Shown here: piece after piece, positions 45,374-57,848 of the stretch
How positions within the stretch are numbered: the first letter of the stretch is position 1
Layout: each line of letters starts with the position of its first letter
Source of the DNA: Triglochin maritima
Taxonomy: Eukaryota; Streptophyta; Magnoliopsida; Alismatales; Juncaginaceae
NCBI GenBank assembly: GCA_963682175.1
Contig: OY821771.1
Coordinates: 12,957,001-13,021,000 of the forward strand
Reading direction: 5' to 3'
Length of the DNA: 64,000 nucleotides
Position numbers and translations under genes: made by a program
Notes under the pieces: generated by a model
What the model was told of the DNA's origin: nothing
What the model saw: only the letters and a program-made list of their open reading frames with translations
Database searches by the model: none

Positions 45374-47382
45374 TGAAAGGAATGTGTTCTAAAAGTTTTA
45401 CTTTTAAATGTCAATTATTATGAATTGAATGAGAAATCATTTTGTTCCTTGTTTATGTTATTCGTCTTTTAGAAGTGTTAAGAAAGAGGCTCTTGGTCCT
45501 TAACCGTAGAGCTCTAAAACATATTGGTTTACATAAAATAAAAGATATTCGCAATCATGGTAATTAGCATGGGACATTGATTACCGAGTTAAGATTGTCG
45601 TGTTGGTCATAGATCATTGTAGCTCTACAAGTGAGTGACAACACGGGTACGCAAAAGAGGAAAATATTACTTTTGTATACTGAATAGACCTAATAAGTAA
45701 AATATTATAGAAATGTGTTTCTGTGTCATTAATATTTTACTGTGTCCTTGGTCCTTTGATATGAGACTTATATCCGATCACCTAAGAATTGCTTAATTAG
45801 ACTAGTGTCTTGAGCTATCGATGAGTGTAGTGTAAAGGCATTAGTTGGTTAAGTATGACTTTCGTTGGAGAAGATAGCTAGTCAATAGATTATCATTGCC
45901 CCTCTTAATTGAGTGATGATATTAGTGGGTCCCTTGATAAAGCAAAGTTATAATGTGCACAATGTGATTTGAGTTAAGTCACATATTTGTAACTAGTTTA
46001 AAGAGATCAAGAAATGAATACTAACACAAAGATGACACAATACTACTTTGTGTGAATTCTTAATATCATGAGGCAAGGGACGGACACAAGTGGTGCACTC
46101 CATCACTAAATGGATCGGGTTTTGGTTCGAGTGGAATTAAGACATCTAACTAATTGGGAGCTATAATGTGTAGCTAGATACCGCTTATAGCTTGTGATAT
46201 TAAGCTCTTAATATCACTGCCAATTTAGTTAGATCCTCCCATAGGTCACACCACAAAACTGGGAAACAAGAAATAAGGATTTTGAGTTCATAAGGTGTGT
46301 CGGGTTTCATGTAGAAAATATGACACATGTGGTGAACAAGCAAAATCAAAATTATGTTGTGATTAATAGCATAATTAGAATCTAAATTAAATTCATATGT
46401 GATGTAAATATTATGGGGTGTAATGAATGATCATTACATAGGATAATATGTTACATAAGTTGTGGACTTACTACTAATCCCGAAATGTCAAATTTTGTAG
46501 GGGTTAAACCGAAATTTGACAAGTCTGCAAGTACTGTGCAAAAACGGTCGACCGCTAACCGCTAAACGGTCGACCGAATGTTGCATCGATAACAGGTATT
46601 TCGTCTGTTCGTTTTCGGTCGACCGAGTATAATCGGTTGGTCGACCGAACATCGCGATGAAATATTTTTGTTACGAACGGTCGACCGAAACTCGTTCTAA
46701 ATGGTCGACCGAACCTCGAAACGGTCGACCGGTTCAGACGGTTTTATGCAGAATTAATTTAAGAATTAATTAGATCATGCATGGAATTGGTCCATAACTG
46801 ATTTAATTCGTGGCTGAGATTATTTGTTAGCAAATAATGGATGGTTAGATGGAAGTTTGCATGAAATCATGGGCAAGAGGTTGCACATGAATAGGTAATT
46901 TGGAGAGAACTTATAAATACAAGTTTATCTCATTACCTTATCAATTAATTCATTATCTTCTTATGCAAACATCTCTCTCTCCATAATTCTCCACGAATTT
47001 TCATTAATTCTTGAGTATTAGTTTTAGTTTTCAGAGATCTTCTTCTCAAGGGAACTAAAGAGGGGTTAGTAATTAGATTCTAAACCCTATTGGAGATTGA
47101 GAGGCTAGCTCTTCTCTCTCCAATCTTGTTTAGAGTTTGGTGAATACTCGGAGGCATCCGGCGCAGCGACAAGCATCCTCAACGTCTCCGGATCATCAAG
47201 AAATTTTAGAGAACTTCTAGGTATGAAATTCGGAGCCCATGTTTGTTTTAATAAAGTTTTGAAACTAGTTATTGAAACAAATTGATGCATGCATGAAACA
47301 AATCATAGAAAAATTGTAATTGATCCCTATTGTGCATAAAATTTCGAAAATAAATATGTGCAATTAAACTAGAAATCCTACA
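45374..47382 (+). mobile_element. Solo LTR of the TGAAAGG...CCTACA family (copy 1)
   Basis: A 2009-bp LTR from TGAAAGGAATGTG to AATCCTACA. The target duplication CTTAT is perfect (45369-45373 and 47383-47387). A cluster of CGGTCGACCG palindromes lies at 46543-46735, and a TATA box (CTTATAAATAC) at about 46910 sets the orientation as plus. Confidence 0.9.
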
Positions 47383-48502
47383 CTTATTTGTATTACCATT
47401 TTTTTTACTAGTTGGTGTTTAATTTCCCACGGTTGGGATTCGTGCGTCATTGCTTGTGAGGACTTACACTATCACATACACCTTTCCACAAATCTCTACA
47501 TAGGGCGATTCCTACCACCTGTGTAACGGGCGTTCAGTTGGTGCATTCCAAGTCAGATGACTCGAAAGCACCGAGGACTAAGTCCCATCGGACCTAATTT
47601 CCCGAGTGATAGGAACCGTGCGGGAAGGGAGAATGTATTACTAAATTATTTCTTATCTACACATGAACCAAAGCCCCTACACTTAAAATTTCACAACAAG
47701 ATTTTAAGGGTCCCTGACTACGACAAACTTCTTTATACAAACAGACACGAATTATTCAACTCACTAGGTTCATGGTGGACTTCTTTATTTGTTTAAGTAC
47801 TGAAATCCTACGATTACATGCCCCCGAGGGAAGACTGGGGTGCATTCTTATGACTCGGTAACACCTAAAGCCGGTGTACTAGATATCCTAATGCATCAAG
47901 TTCAAGTCAATTTTGGGAGTTCCTTTTACTTTACCTCTCAACGGTTTCACACATGCTAAATACACGCAAAACCCACAAAACATTTTCTTTCACAAACACA
48001 TGACGATTTTGAAAGAAATGTGAAAATTTAAAGCACTAAGCAAGCAAAAGAAGACAAGTCAACCAAGGATCATGACAAACAGATATATCGATATTAAATG
48101 CAGCACACTAACATGACTCTAACAATGCATACAAAGGAAAACAAAAATAAAAGGAGAAAGACTCAACTATGTACACACGTAACACCCCCCCCCCCCACAC
48201 ACACACACCTACTTCATGCATTGTCCTCAATGAATGTGAGCATGATACTACATGGATTTATGCATGAAAAAGAAAATATCACACTAACGTGAAGCACAAA
48301 GAGAAGTTCATGGTTATGTTGATGGACACAAACCCAAATTCCCCTCAAAACCTGTGAAATACTAAAGAAGTGATACAAATACGTGAAAGAAATGGGGCTC
48401 AAATACACTAGGGTTGGGCACCACAACAATCAATGTTCACTCATGAAGTCTTTCTCGCTTGTTTTCAAATTTAACTTTGTACAAACATGAAATCTCAATC
48501 AT
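47383..48502 (-). other. Element IV 3' non-coding region, proximal part
   Basis: Matches 17260-18250 of Element I in reverse, including the block CATTGTCCTCAATGAATGTG. A run of 12 C followed by (AC)n lies at 48185-48207. No conserved frame. Confidence 0.6.
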
Positions 48503-51471
48503 TCATGCAAGAACATGAATAGTTGAGTGTGAGAGAGGTTCATGAAGGAACATGACCTCCTCGACTTCAGCTGGTGCCCCCTCTAAGAAAGGTTTGAGGC
48601 ATTGTCCATTAACTTTGAACACGTCCCCATTACCTGGGTTCAAGATTTCAACCGCACCATGAGGAAATACGGTTTGCACAATAAAAGGGCCAGACCAGCG
48701 ACTGTGGAGCTTAACCGCAAACAGATGAAGCAAGGAATTGTAGAGCAACACCTTCTGCCCGACCGTAAACACCTTTCACATAATCATGTGATCATGAAAC
48801 ATCTTGGCTCGGGACTTATGAATTTTGGCATTTTCATACGCATCATTGTGTAGCTCTTCCAATTCCACAATGTCGAGTTTACCCTGAAACCCTGTTTGAT
48901 CACAATCCATATTCAGGTTCTTAATCGCCCAGAAAGCACATACCTAAGAGTAGCAAAATTAGAGCACAATTTGAAACTCGGTATTTGGGATGCACTGACT
49001 GAAAATTTGGTCAGAGCAGTATTTGAATAGAGAGGGGTCATCCTAGTGAAAGAATCTGACATAAGATCTAAATTTGGTTTGGTCAGATTTTGACCAACCC
49101 ACAGGAAGTTGCTCGGTCACGAGGTAGTTCACGATGTCGGCAAACCAAGGGGTATCTTCGATCGTGAACAATTGCTCGTCAGGAAATTTGTCATTAATAA
49201 TTTGGTACTTTGGGTTGATTGTCTCTAGACGAGACAAGTGGCCAACTACAACATTTTCACACCCTTTTGTCTCGAATCTCGAGATCAAATTCTTGTAACA
49301 ACAAGATCCATCTCAAGAGTCGAGGTTTTGCATCTTTCTTCGTCATGATCTGCTTGATGGCTGTGTGATTAGAATAGATAATCACGTGGGAGTCAATCAA
49401 TTACAACCAGAATTTCTCCAAAGCGAATATGATGGCTAAGAATTCTTTCACGGTCACAGTGTAGTTCAATTGGGCATCAATGAGTGTTCGACTAGCATAG
49501 TAGATTACATGAGGCTATTTGTCCAATCGTTGCCCAAGCACTACTTCCACAGCGAAGTCATATGCATCACACACTGGTGTGAAAAGTTCAATCCACACCG
49601 GTGCCTTAATTATGGGAGCTAAAGTCAGCTCTTTCTTCAAGGTCAAAAAAGCATGGTGGCAATCCGGTGTGAACTACAAAATGGCATCCTTAGACAACAA
49701 AGCGGTGAGAGGTTGAACAATTTCGCTAAAATCCCGAATGAACTGCCTATAGAATCCAGCATGCCCCAAAAAGACACGGATATCCTTCACATTACGTGGC
49801 AGGGAGAGATTAGCAATAAGGCCCACTTTGGCGGGATCGACCTCAATTCCCCTACTTGAGACCACATGTTCAAGTACAATATCTCGCTTCACCATGAAGT
49901 GACATTTCTCCCAATTGAGAGCAAGGTTCTTCTCACGTCATCGCTTGAGGACAAAGCTCAAGTGATGAAGGCACTCATCGAAGTAAGCACTAAATATGGA
50001 AAAGTCATCCATAAAAATCTCAAGGAAACGCTCTACCATATCGGAAAAGATGCTGATCATACACCTTTGAAACGTTGCCAGTGCACTACATAACCCAAAG
50101 GGCATGCGACGGTAGGCAAACATGCCAAATTGACATGTAAATATGGTTTTCTCTTAATCCTCGGGGGCGATGGGAATTTGGTGTAACCAGAGTATCCATC
50201 AAGAAAACAATAATACTCGTGTCCGGCCAAGCTTTCCAACATCTGATCAATGAATGGCAACGTGAAATGATCTTTTTGCGTTGCCACATTGAGCTTGCGA
50301 TAATCAACGCAAACTCGCCAGCCAGTTTGCAAGTGTGTTGGTATAAGCTCATTATGCTCATTCTCAACAACTGTCATGCCTGACTTCTTGGGAACCACAT
50401 AGACAAGACTCACCCACGAACTATCAGAGATTTATAGATTATACTTTGATCCAAGCACTTAAGAACCTCCTTTCGGACGGCTTCTTTCAGCACAAGATTC
50501 AATCTTTGTTGTGGGTCCTGGGGCCTAGAATTCTCACCCATGTGGATCCGATCCTGGACAATACCAGGGCTAATTCCTTTGATGTCCCTCAAAACCACCC
50601 GATAACCTCTTTGTTTTCAAAGAGTACTTTTTTGAGGGTCGCCTCTTGATCTTTTGCAAGATCAGAAGCAATAATGAGTGTCAATGTCTCATTATCCTCT
50701 AAAAAGATGTATTTAAGGTTATCGGGGAGTGGTTTAAGCTCGACCGGAGGTGTGTACTTGTTGGATTCAGAGTTCATTTCAAGTGGCTCAAGGGCCACAG
50801 GGTAAGATGAGCAAGCACCTAGATGTGCCTCCTCATCCAGAAGTTCACAGGCAGATTCCTCAAAATCATCTTCAATCGCAACGTGGTCATTAGGCACCTC
50901 AATAATATGTCGATGTGAGTCGAACATGCCCAATGACTCGAGCTCATCCGTGTCCTGAATGAAATTGGGTCTGACAATATCGTCGAAGAGTCCAGGTTGC
51001 TTACCAGAGTAAAGATGTTGAAATCTTTCGTGAGGTTTCCAAAAGGCAACATCATCAAGCCATTACGATAATTGATCAAAGAATTAGATGTCGCAAGAAA
51101 TGACATCCCAAGGATTATTGGAATTTGTCATTGTGGGTTGGACACAGGTTCAATATCCAAGATGATGAAATTAACTGGGAATACAAACTCACCCACTTAA
51201 TAAGGACATCCTCCACACTTCCTCGTGGAATCTTGACAGATCTGTCTGCCAACCCGACGATGAGGCTTGAAGAGGTTGGTAATTATGGTGCTGAGACCTT
51301 TGATGTGGAGGTTGGTAGGTCGCCGATGGGCATGAAGGGTGATAAGGTGGAGGTTGAGGTTGAGCGTGCGAGCTCTAACCCTGGCCCCCACTAGGCCCCC
51401 AAGAGAAGTAGGGTGGTTCCACCATTCCGGGTTGTAGGAGTGATTATACGGGTTATTACGGAGCTTCTGTT
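48503..51471 (-). pseudogene. pol of Element IV (protease end, RT, RNase H, partial integrase)
   Basis: Read downward from 51471: end of gag, protease end (FLATSNSLINYRNGLM at about 51100), linker (LKPLPDNLKY in 50933-50589), RT start (DIKGISPG), RT palm (VPKKSG, TGWRVCVDYRKLN in 50413-50057; RRMPFGLCSALATFQRCM and the catalytic box FMDDF in 50123-49938), the thumb (FLGHAGFYRQFI), RNase H, the linker [13 protein letters not shown] (49288-49043), and the integrase end RWSGPFIVQTVFPHG (48772-48503). The integrase core between about 48960 and 49040 is deleted. Several frameshifts and stops break the frame. FMDDF and the tRNA-Asp primer site favour the Athila lineage. Confidence 0.88.
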
Positions 51472-51476
51472 GATAC

Positions 51477-53643
51477 TGTAGGATTTTGTGTCCCCATGTA
51501 TGTATATATTTTAAAAAAATTAATACAACATACAAGATCGATTTCATACTTTCAACAATTTTATGTACATTACTTTGTGTTTATTCTAATATCATGTAAT
51601 CCTACATATATTAAAATAAATCACATATAGAGAATCATACCCAAAGGTTCTCTAAAACCTTTTGAAGATCTGGAGTCGCGTTGCCCGTTGAATTGCCCGT
51701 CGATTCGCCTCTAAGTGTTCACCAAACTCTAAAGAAGATTAAAGAGAAAGGAGCTAGCCAATCAATCTCTAATTAGGCTTAGAATCTAGCTAATAACCCC
51801 TCTTTAAGCTCCTGAGATTTCTATCTCCAAAAACTAAAACTATTAAGAGATTTTCGTGGTGATTAAGGGAGAGATTAATGAGAGAAAGAATTTTAATATT
51901 AACATAAACAAGTAGGATGAGGGGTCCTTTTATAGGCTCCCAAAACAACCTCATCAAGAACTATTCTTTAGTCATGATCTCTTACTTATTCTCTCCTAAA
52001 ATTAACTCAAATTGCCACATAAGCACTCATAAAAACATTTAATTAAATCTGGAATTAATCGAACCCATGATCTAATTATTCTCTTAATAATTCAGGCAAA
52101 AATCGTACTGTTCGGTTGACCGAGAATTTTTCTCGGTTAACCGAATCATTCGGTTATAACACATGTTTGGTGGACCGTGGGCTAGACGGTCGACCGAATT
52201 TGCATGAGAAAAATTCTCTGGAAAAATTCGGACGATCCGCGTCTTATTCGGTCGACCGTTGTCTCACCAAAATTTCTCCTGTCGAACATTCATCGGACGA
52301 CAGTGTCACCTTCGGTCTACCGAAACTATTCTTTCTCGGTTGACCGTTCACGCTCGGTTAACCGAACCCAATTGTCCTGGCACACCAGACAATTTCGGTC
52401 AACCAATTGTGTTTACCTTCTTCCCGTTCGGTTGACCGTTCCGAAGACACCCCGGTCGACCAAACCCTAAACGGTTCACCGTGTTTGACCCCAATTTTGT
52501 CTTTGTCAAATTTTTGATTTATTTCCAATAAAATTTGATCTTTTGGGATTTTTAGCAAATTCATATCTTATGTAATATATTATCCTATGTAATATTAAAT
52601 TATTACACCCCATAATATCTACACCTCATATGAATTTATTATGATTCTAATTATGTCAATTCTCATGACATTGATTTTATTGATTTACCACATGTGTCCA
52701 TTTTTCACATGAAACCCGACACATCATATGAACTCAAAATCAAGCTTTTTGTTTCCCAGTTTTGTGGTGTGACCTATAGGAGGATCTAAGCCAAATTGAC
52801 AGCGATATTAAATACTTAATATCTCAAACTATAAGCGATATCTAGCTACACATTATAGTTACCCAATAGCATAAATGTCTTTGTTCCACTCGAACCAAAA
52901 CACGATCCATTTAGTGATGTAAGTGCACCACTTGTGTCTGTCCCTTGCCTCATGATATTAAGAATATATACAAAGTAGAAATGTATCATCTTTGTATTAT
53001 ATTCATTTCTTGATCTCTCTAAGCTAATTATAACTATGTAACTTAACTCAAGTTACATTGTGCACATTATAATTTTTGCTTTATCAAGGGGCCCACTAAT
53101 ATCATCACTCAATTAAGATGGGCAATGATAATCGTTTGACTATTTATCTTTTTCAGCACAAGTCATGTTCAACCAACTATTGCCTTTATCACTATACTCA
53201 TTGATAGCTTATGACAATAATCAAATAAAGCACTTCTTGTGAAAAGATATAAGTCTCATATCTTAGGATCCAAGACAGTAAAATATTAATGACATGAAAT
53301 ACAATTCCATAATGTTTTACTTGTTAGGTCTATTCAATATATAAAAGTAATTTGTTCCTCTTTTATATACTCGTGTCGTCAATTATTTGTAGAGCTACAA
53401 CAATCGATGACCAACACGACAATCTTATCTCGGTGATTAATGTTCCATGTTAATTACCATGATTGTGAATAACTTTTGAATTATGTAAACCATTATCTTT
53501 TAGAGTTCTAAGGTTAAGGACCAAGTGCATCTTCCTTAACATTTCTAAAAGACGAATACCATAATCAAGGAACAAATTGTTTGCACATTCAATTCATAAT
53601 AATTGACATATAAAAGTAAAACTTTTAAAGCACATTCCTTTCA
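51477..53643 (-). mobile_element. Solo LTR of the TGAAAGG...CCTACA family (copy 2), inside gag of Element IV
   Basis: A 2167-bp LTR. On the minus strand it runs from TGAAAGGAATGTGC at 53643 to AAAATCCTACA at 51477. The target duplication GATAC is perfect (51472-51476 and 53644-53648). The TATA box (CCTATAAAAGG) reads on the minus strand near 51932. The palindrome cluster is at 52105-52480. Confidence 0.9.
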
Positions 53644-53648
53644 GATAC

Positions 53649-56218
53649 ATCGCATTTTCATGCGCAGTATCCCTTGGAGCGTAAGCACATTCCAAGTCAT
53701 CATGTTCCGTAAGTCCACACCTACTACATGCGGGAGTAGCGACCTGAGCTACAGGAGCTCAGTCCAACTCGAAACTCTTATCCTGCGCATGAGAGCAACC
53801 AATTTCGCCTCACACGCGATAGTTGACTCAGCTTGATATGATCCAACTCGACCAAAAGACCTGGCGGTTGGTGGCTCTGTCATGGTGTCCCACTCAAAGG
53901 TACGTTCAACCATTAATTGAAAAGTGTCTTATGCCTCATCGATGGGTTTCATTTGGAAATCACCCTGACACATTGAGTCCAACAATATGCGGGTGTTCTA
54001 GTCGAGGCCCTCATAAACAATCTGGCACAACTGTCATAGCTTAAGTCCATGATGAGGGCACTGCTGGAGAAGGTCTTTGAACCTATCAAAGAAAGCATGA
54101 AAAGATTCAGTCTCAGTCTGATACATTTGATGTATCTGGTGTCGTATCTGTTAAGTTATCCTTTGAGGGAAAAATCTATTCATAAAAATGGTCACAAAGT
54201 CATCCTAAGATCGAAAAGAGCTCGCCGGGAGGTTGTACATCCATTTCTTTGCGTTATCCTTCAACGCGAAAGAAATCATCCTCAACCGGACTGAATCCTC
54301 ATCAAGCTGCTGAAGCTTGAACATGGGGCATATCTCCTCGAATGCACGTATAAAAATATACGGATCCTCCTTATTAGCAGTGAAGGTAGGAAGCATGCTC
54401 ACATATTGAGGTTTCGGTTCATAGTTGTTCCCGCCGCTGGTGGAAGACCTATGTGATTAGTAGCGTATCATGCATCATATTCATGCTACATATCCTTTAT
54501 CTTACCCCAATATTGTACTACTCGAGTTGTTGTTTGTAGTGTTTCAAGAGTTAGGTAATCAAGAAGAGGAAAGGAGCAAAAATGATCTAAATGTAGCAAG
54601 TATGGACTGATTTGGAAGGTTCTGGACCTATTTGTAATGCATAAGGAATGGATCGCAAATCAGGAAGGACCCAAGTGCAAACCCGGAGGGGCCTGATTGT
54701 GAAGTGCAAAACATGGTGACAAATGACTTGAATCAGATCCGTATTTCACCAATTAAACTCAAAGTGATTCGAGCCAGAAGACCAGGGCTTCACCCCATGT
54801 GCCAAATGAAGAAATAAAGTGGGACGTAAAATTTCAACCGGATCAAACACATTTGATCTGCCAGTGGCGGATTTGGATCCACTACTAGCGGATCAAAATG
54901 CTCCAATTGGGATGAAATTGCTGTCGTGGTTCGGGTTGTCGGGTCAGAGCACGCCTGGACTATCAGATGTAATTTAGAGCCGTCCCATTATTTCCAGATT
55001 AATCCTAACCATGTATTAATCTATATATACCATTGTAATCCCTCCTCTCCCTCTTCTTCTTGCTTCTCCATTAGTTTTAGGTTTTATTTTGCTGCTGCTT
55101 AGTGTAGTTGGAGGAGAAGAAGCATACCTTGTAATCCTTTCATTTCAATCAATAGTGAGTTGTGTTCATTAAATACATGTCTTTTACATTGATGCAATTT
55201 CTTTGATGGTGTTGTTTAGTTAATCTTGTTTTTAGTTATTTACATTATGGGTTCTTGTTGTTTTTATGCTTTCTTTAGTATAGAGATGAGTAGAGAGTAG
55301 TCTATCCCCACTGGAGGGTAGAGAAGAAGGTGATTGATCATGTGATGGATTAGTGTGTGTATTAATCTTAATCCTTTGAGCCTTACATGATTTCTATAAC
55401 CATCTAATGAGTTTCACTCTTATCTTTGATGTGATAATGCTCTTGAATGAAGCTTATCACATGCTTAGATTAGTGAGCCTATTTTATCGGGAATGATGAG
55501 GTTAGGATAAGGATGGAGTGGAAGAAGGAAACAAAGCATGTGCATGCATGTGCATGCATGTGCTCATGTTGGCTTTATCCAGATTAATGTCTTGTATGTT
55601 TTAATGATTGTGATAAATCTTATTTCATGTGGAGATATAGTTGGATTTGAGTCATTTTGCATGTGAACATATTAGTTTCATTTCAATTATTGTCTTGTAT
55701 GTTTTAATGATAAGGTTTTATCTCATTTCATGTGGAGGCAAAGTTTGAATTGAGTTTTGTGGATTTCATGTATGACATGTCTTGGTGAGCACATTTGAAC
55801 ACACACTACACCACACATTTACATTTCAATGTTCTTTATATACCCCCAATGGGTTTAGTTTTATTGCTTGTTTTTTCGATTTCCCACGCATTGTAGTTTA
55901 ATTTCGATCACATCTCTCCTTTTCTTTTCCCACTCGAGTGTCGTGAATCCGACTTGCACACGTTCCTTGTGGATCGACCTGTGCTTGCCAACACTTCAAC
56001 ATGGTTGTGCACTTGCAGTATATTAAACTGATTCAGATCACTATGCAAGAATGTTGCGTGACCCTAACAGGATGGGTCCGCTCCCACAAAGCCATCAGCC
56101 GAGCTAAAGGTGGTGGAGCACCAAGAACTCGATCCTGACCGAATCCCTCTTCCTCCCGAGTGGGAGGAGGAAGAGAAGGAGGTCTACGTGGTGGTAGGAG
56201 CGGACCAAGGTAATCCAT
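53649..56218 (-). pseudogene. gag of Element IV, split by two solo LTRs
   Basis: The N-terminal part is 56218-56046 (ends RVTQHSCI), the middle part 54448-53649, and the rest continues at 51471-51200 (YNPEWWNHPTS). The gag fold is clear in 54402-54205: SMLPTFTANKEDPYIFIRAF and LKDNAKKWMY, parallel to Elements I and II. The splits are exact at the target duplications of the LTRs at 54454-56040 and 51477-53643. Frameshifts are also present in 54200-53700. Confidence 0.85.
54454..56040 (+). mobile_element. Solo LTR of the TGATTAG...GATCA family
   Basis: A 1587-bp LTR from TGATTAGTAGC to CAGATCA with the perfect target duplication CTATG (54449-54453 and 56041-56045). A TATA box (CTATATATACC) lies at about 55021. 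It cuts the gag reading of Element IV. Partial relatives are at 7585-7903 and about 58770-59955. Confidence 0.92.
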
Positions 56219-56416
56219 GTATAGACCCCGGTCTCCCCCATCTCCACGAGACGACTCAACCTCACGCTCTAAAGGAGCTCGAGGTGGGATGTGCGATCAC
56301 CTAGACCGTCCATCTCAGAGAAATGCACTCTCTCAAGTCGAGCGCTCTCACCAAAATGAGCCCAACCTCCCATAAACCACTTGAATAGTCTAAACCAAAG
56401 TCTGGACATAGCACAT

Positions 56417-56433
56417 CCCCGGCAATGATGCCA
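56417..56433 (-). promoter_or_regulatory. Primer-binding site, tRNA-Asp type (Element IV)
   Basis: On the minus strand TGGCATCATTGCCGGGG lies six bases after the 5' LTR. It matches 15 of 17 bases complementary to plant tRNA-Asp; both differences are C/G to T/A changes. Confidence 0.85.
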
Positions 56434-56439
56434 AAAACA

Positions 56440-57848
56440 TGATTGATCATTTTAAATACCGCAAGTGCATGACGTCGGTGAAGACGTGACAAATATGGGT
56501 CGTGTCCACGAGGAGGTGTGTCAACTTTGGTTCTTTAGAAATTGTGTGGGAAAAGAGGGGAGAAGGAATTGATTACAGTAAACTAGACTAAATTTTGCTC
56601 CGCTACACTAGTACGAAATAAACAAAGAAGATGAAAGCACCAAACTAAATAAAACTAAACTAAGTGACTAATAGAAAAAAAACTAGAAATCAGGAATGGA
56701 AAACCCCGAAGGGGTGGAGTGTGTGTACACATGAAATAAGTGGTGATGAATGCACTCGATAGAGCACAAGTGTAGGTAGTGTTGCTATGCATAAGAAGTA
56801 CCTCATGATAAGACTCATCATCCAAATCACTAACCTAAATGATTAATATGAGCATGAACAAGTTTGTTATTCAGAACCTGAACAACTTTCTTAATGAGAA
56901 CCTAAACAAGCATGGAATGTACCTAAAGATTATGGCAGAAACCATCAAGTTAAGTATTCTCTTTAATTCAAACAAGCATACTAACATTTCTCATATAAAA
57001 CAACATTTAGCATTCATTCCATTCTACATGACATGTATAAACAACAACTCCACCCCCAAAAGGGGGATGGAACTACTCACACATTATTAATCTAACATTT
57101 ATATTAAGGAAAAGAAACATGCTAATTTATTCTACGAAGATTAAAACAAACAAAGTTAACTAAGCATGCAAGAATTAAAATGAACAACAAAGAAACTAAC
57201 AAAACATTTTTTATTGCTCACTCACCTTACAAGTAGCATCTCTCCACCAGAGTTTTGCTCCAAGGCTTTACTCCTAGTAGAGAGAATGACCACCAAGAGA
57301 GGAGATGTATTACAAAGGACAAGGAAGAGTTCTATTTATAGCCATGAAAAAAGATAACCTGGGACAATCCCCCGGTATGAGACTAAACGCATACTATAAG
57401 TGGACATAAAACCATATAATCCACGACCCGACTAAGACACACATGATTTGCAGCCATCTGGACTGGTGATTGGCGGTCTAGTTGTCTTGGATCATGTCTG
57501 GATTTTCGTGGCTCGTTTCTGGCTTGATTTCTTGATGTTTGATGAACCCGATTTAGTTGTTGATGGTTAGGCCCCGATCTAATTGTTAAAATACTCCTCA
57601 TGATGGTGTGGAGCTTCTTGATTTACTCATTGGTCTTTTTGGTTTTACATCCTGGTCATTCTCTCTTTCATCTCAGTCCATAAGTCTTGCAACTTAGTCA
57701 TTTTCCTTGCTTTTAAGTCCTTTTTGAGTCTCTTCTTCTCAACCTTTTTTATTCCTGAAACTTAAACATAAAACTCATTATGTAGCATTGCTTTGGCTAA
57801 TAATAAATGATATAACACGTAAATATATGCATGCTATGATGTCAATCA
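56440..57848 (-). repeat. 5' LTR of Element IV
   Basis: A 1409-bp LTR with extended inverted ends TGATTGA...TCAATCA. The TATA box (GGCTATAAATAGAACTC) reads on the minus strand at about 57330-57346. Stem-loop blocks lie at 57047-57070 and 56702-56717. Confidence 0.9.

Larger units (their letters stand above)
43858..57848 (-). mobile_element. Element IV: full-length Athila-like Ty3/gypsy retrotransposon
   Basis: The minus-strand element has a 5' LTR 57848-56440, primer-binding site 56433-56417, gag, protease, RT, RNase H, a truncated integrase, and a 3' LTR 44935-43858. The target duplication CCGAT is perfect (43853-43857 and 57849-57853). Three solo LTRs lie inside it: 54454-56040, 51477-53643 and 45374-47382. 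Without them and their duplications the element would be about 8.2 kb. All coding parts are broken, so it cannot move by itself. Confidence 0.92.
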
